DNA of 64,000 bases. It comes from Endocalyx cinctus. Lineage: Eukaryota; Ascomycota; Sordariomycetes; Amphisphaeriales; Apiosporaceae. Positions 63,166-64,000 of the stretch are shown one piece after another. Below the pieces are notes generated by a model, which worked only from the letters and a program-made list of their open reading frames with translations, made no database searches and had not been told where the DNA came from. The stretch's first letter is position 1; the number at the start of each line of letters is the position of its first letter. The position numbers and the translations under genes were made by a program. Location: the NCBI GenBank assembly GCA_001600455.1, contig BCKC01000008.1:717345-781344 (forward strand). Reading direction: 5' to 3'.

Positions 63166-63213
63166 GAGCGACTTCTTAAGAAGTCGCTCGCTTATTTTTA
63201 TTAAGTTGATCTC
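63166..63213. repeat. Palindrome-centred repeat, copy 1
   Basis: Starts with a perfect 24-bp palindrome (63166-63189, centre TTCTTAAGAA) followed by CGCTTATTTTTATTAAGTTG. The second copy lies at 63476. Confidence 0.8.
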
Positions 63214-63475
63214 TGTAAGGGACTAGTATAGAGCCTTGAAGGTTGACATATAAGGTCAGCTGATGATCGTATAAGGAGTGCACTGGCCCGAGAGTTTGGC
63301 CGACCCCACTCTATGCGCATACATATTATTGAAAACTTTGACTACTGTAACATATTACTTCTATCTCACTAGATTGAAGTAATTATCGTAACTATACCGT
63401 AGTTTTAATAAATAGATCGTTTATCACCTTGTTTAGCGTTCCGTTATCTATATCGTTATAATCTTTTTATCTAAT

Positions 63476-63523
63476 AAGCGATTTCTTAAGAAGTCGTTCG
63501 CTTACTTTTATTAGGTTAACCTC
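63476..63523. repeat. Palindrome-centred repeat, copy 2
   Basis: Same layout as the copy at 63166, differing mainly by transitions (for example CGACTTC to CGATTTC, GTCGCTCG to GTCGTTCG). Confidence 0.8.
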
Positions 63524-64000
63524 TTTATTTAATAAATAATAACTTTCTAAAAAGTTACATATTTTTAAGTTACTTTTAATTAATAAAACGGTCATTCCGT
63601 TTTATTACGATGTTTTTACTATAGCAAATTAAAAGTTATGCAAATTTATCCATATTTTATTTGAGAAAAGGGGGTCCAGCTCAGGCTAGGCTCAGGCTAA
63701 AAGCGGCATGGCTCAGGTTCAAGTCCCAATTTGATGTGCATTGGTAAAAGTGACTATATGTAGTTATCGTGTTGTGGTGAGCATCCTCAAACCCCCCCCA
63801 CCTTATTTATATATTAGAACACCCATCAGAGTCATTGATAGAAGCTAGCGGCGTGCAAACGTATCGTTAATCTGCTGATAGATCTTATTAATCGAATAAT
63901 TATGACATTGTTATAGATATTTACAAATATATATCAGTTATAACTTGGAGTCTGAGATTACGACATAAAGCATAAGTCAAGCATCATGGCCGCTGAAAGC

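Larger units (their letters stand above)
62463..64000. other. AT-rich, gene-free, repeat-containing end of window
   Basis: No coding signal. It includes two copies of a palindrome-centred repeat (63166-63213 and 63476-63523) and many AT-rich low-complexity tracts, typical of RIP-affected DNA. Confidence 0.65.

Noticed and set aside
63690..63730. GGTTCAAGTCC, a B-box-like sequence
   Set aside because: No A-box or tRNA stems around it; kept only as part of a possible inverted-repeat end.

Overview
The window is nuclear DNA of a filamentous ascomycete (Pezizomycotina, most likely Sordariomycetes). The evidence is short GT-AG introns of about 45-110 nt (longer in the translation-factor gene), CT-rich leaders, and clear orthologs of eukaryotic housekeeping genes with fungal architecture: EF-1alpha, eL37, Atg3, Nse3, Isd11, SF3b5, Elp6, Yae1 and PAPS reductase. 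I cannot name a genus. All gene models were spliced by eye. Exon junctions were accepted only where frame, splice sites and family similarity agreed.

Layout. 1-2.5 kb holds no recognisable gene. 2.5-10.7 kb carries transport and metabolism genes: a drug/H+ antiporter-like MFS gene, an SRPBCC protein, an RraA-like aldolase, a Dabb protein and a secreted amidase, with a MITE-like inverted-repeat element between the second and third. 11-16.6 kb has a Yae1-like gene, tRNA-Ser(CGA), a TcmP/LCMT-like methyltransferase whose C-terminus is lost to a frameshift, and a lactose-permease-type sugar transporter. 16.6-18.7 kb is gene-free.

18.7-34.9 kb is denser: AzgA-type purine permease, ATG3, RPL37, ELP6, a DHA1 MFS transporter with a His-rich loop, a mitochondrial thioredoxin-like protein, a rhamnose-mutarotase-like protein and a GDT1-type cation/H+ exchanger. 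36.2-55.5 kb is mostly information processing: a telobox-Myb protein (possible telomere factor), tef1, an SLS1-like mitochondrial protein, NSE3, SF3B5, a tandem zinc-finger protein, ISD11, a large acidic nuclear-type protein and PAPS reductase. 57.5-59.1 kb encodes an SMP-C2 lipid-transfer-type protein. 59.1-64 kb is gene-poor and AT-rich, with a broken phosphotransferase (APH/kinase-like) pseudogene and repeats that differ mainly by transitions, as expected of repeat-induced point mutation.

Few genes look functionally clustered; the order is that of a conserved chromosome arm with insertions of accessory or decayed DNA. Points most worth following are the telobox-Myb gene, the RIP-like terminal island with its palindromic repeats, the 360-bp MITE-like element, the recurrent intergenic palindromes (TACGGAGTAC and CTACCTAGGTAG types), and several genes whose first coding exon is only 3-12 nt, so they are easily missed by ORF scanning.
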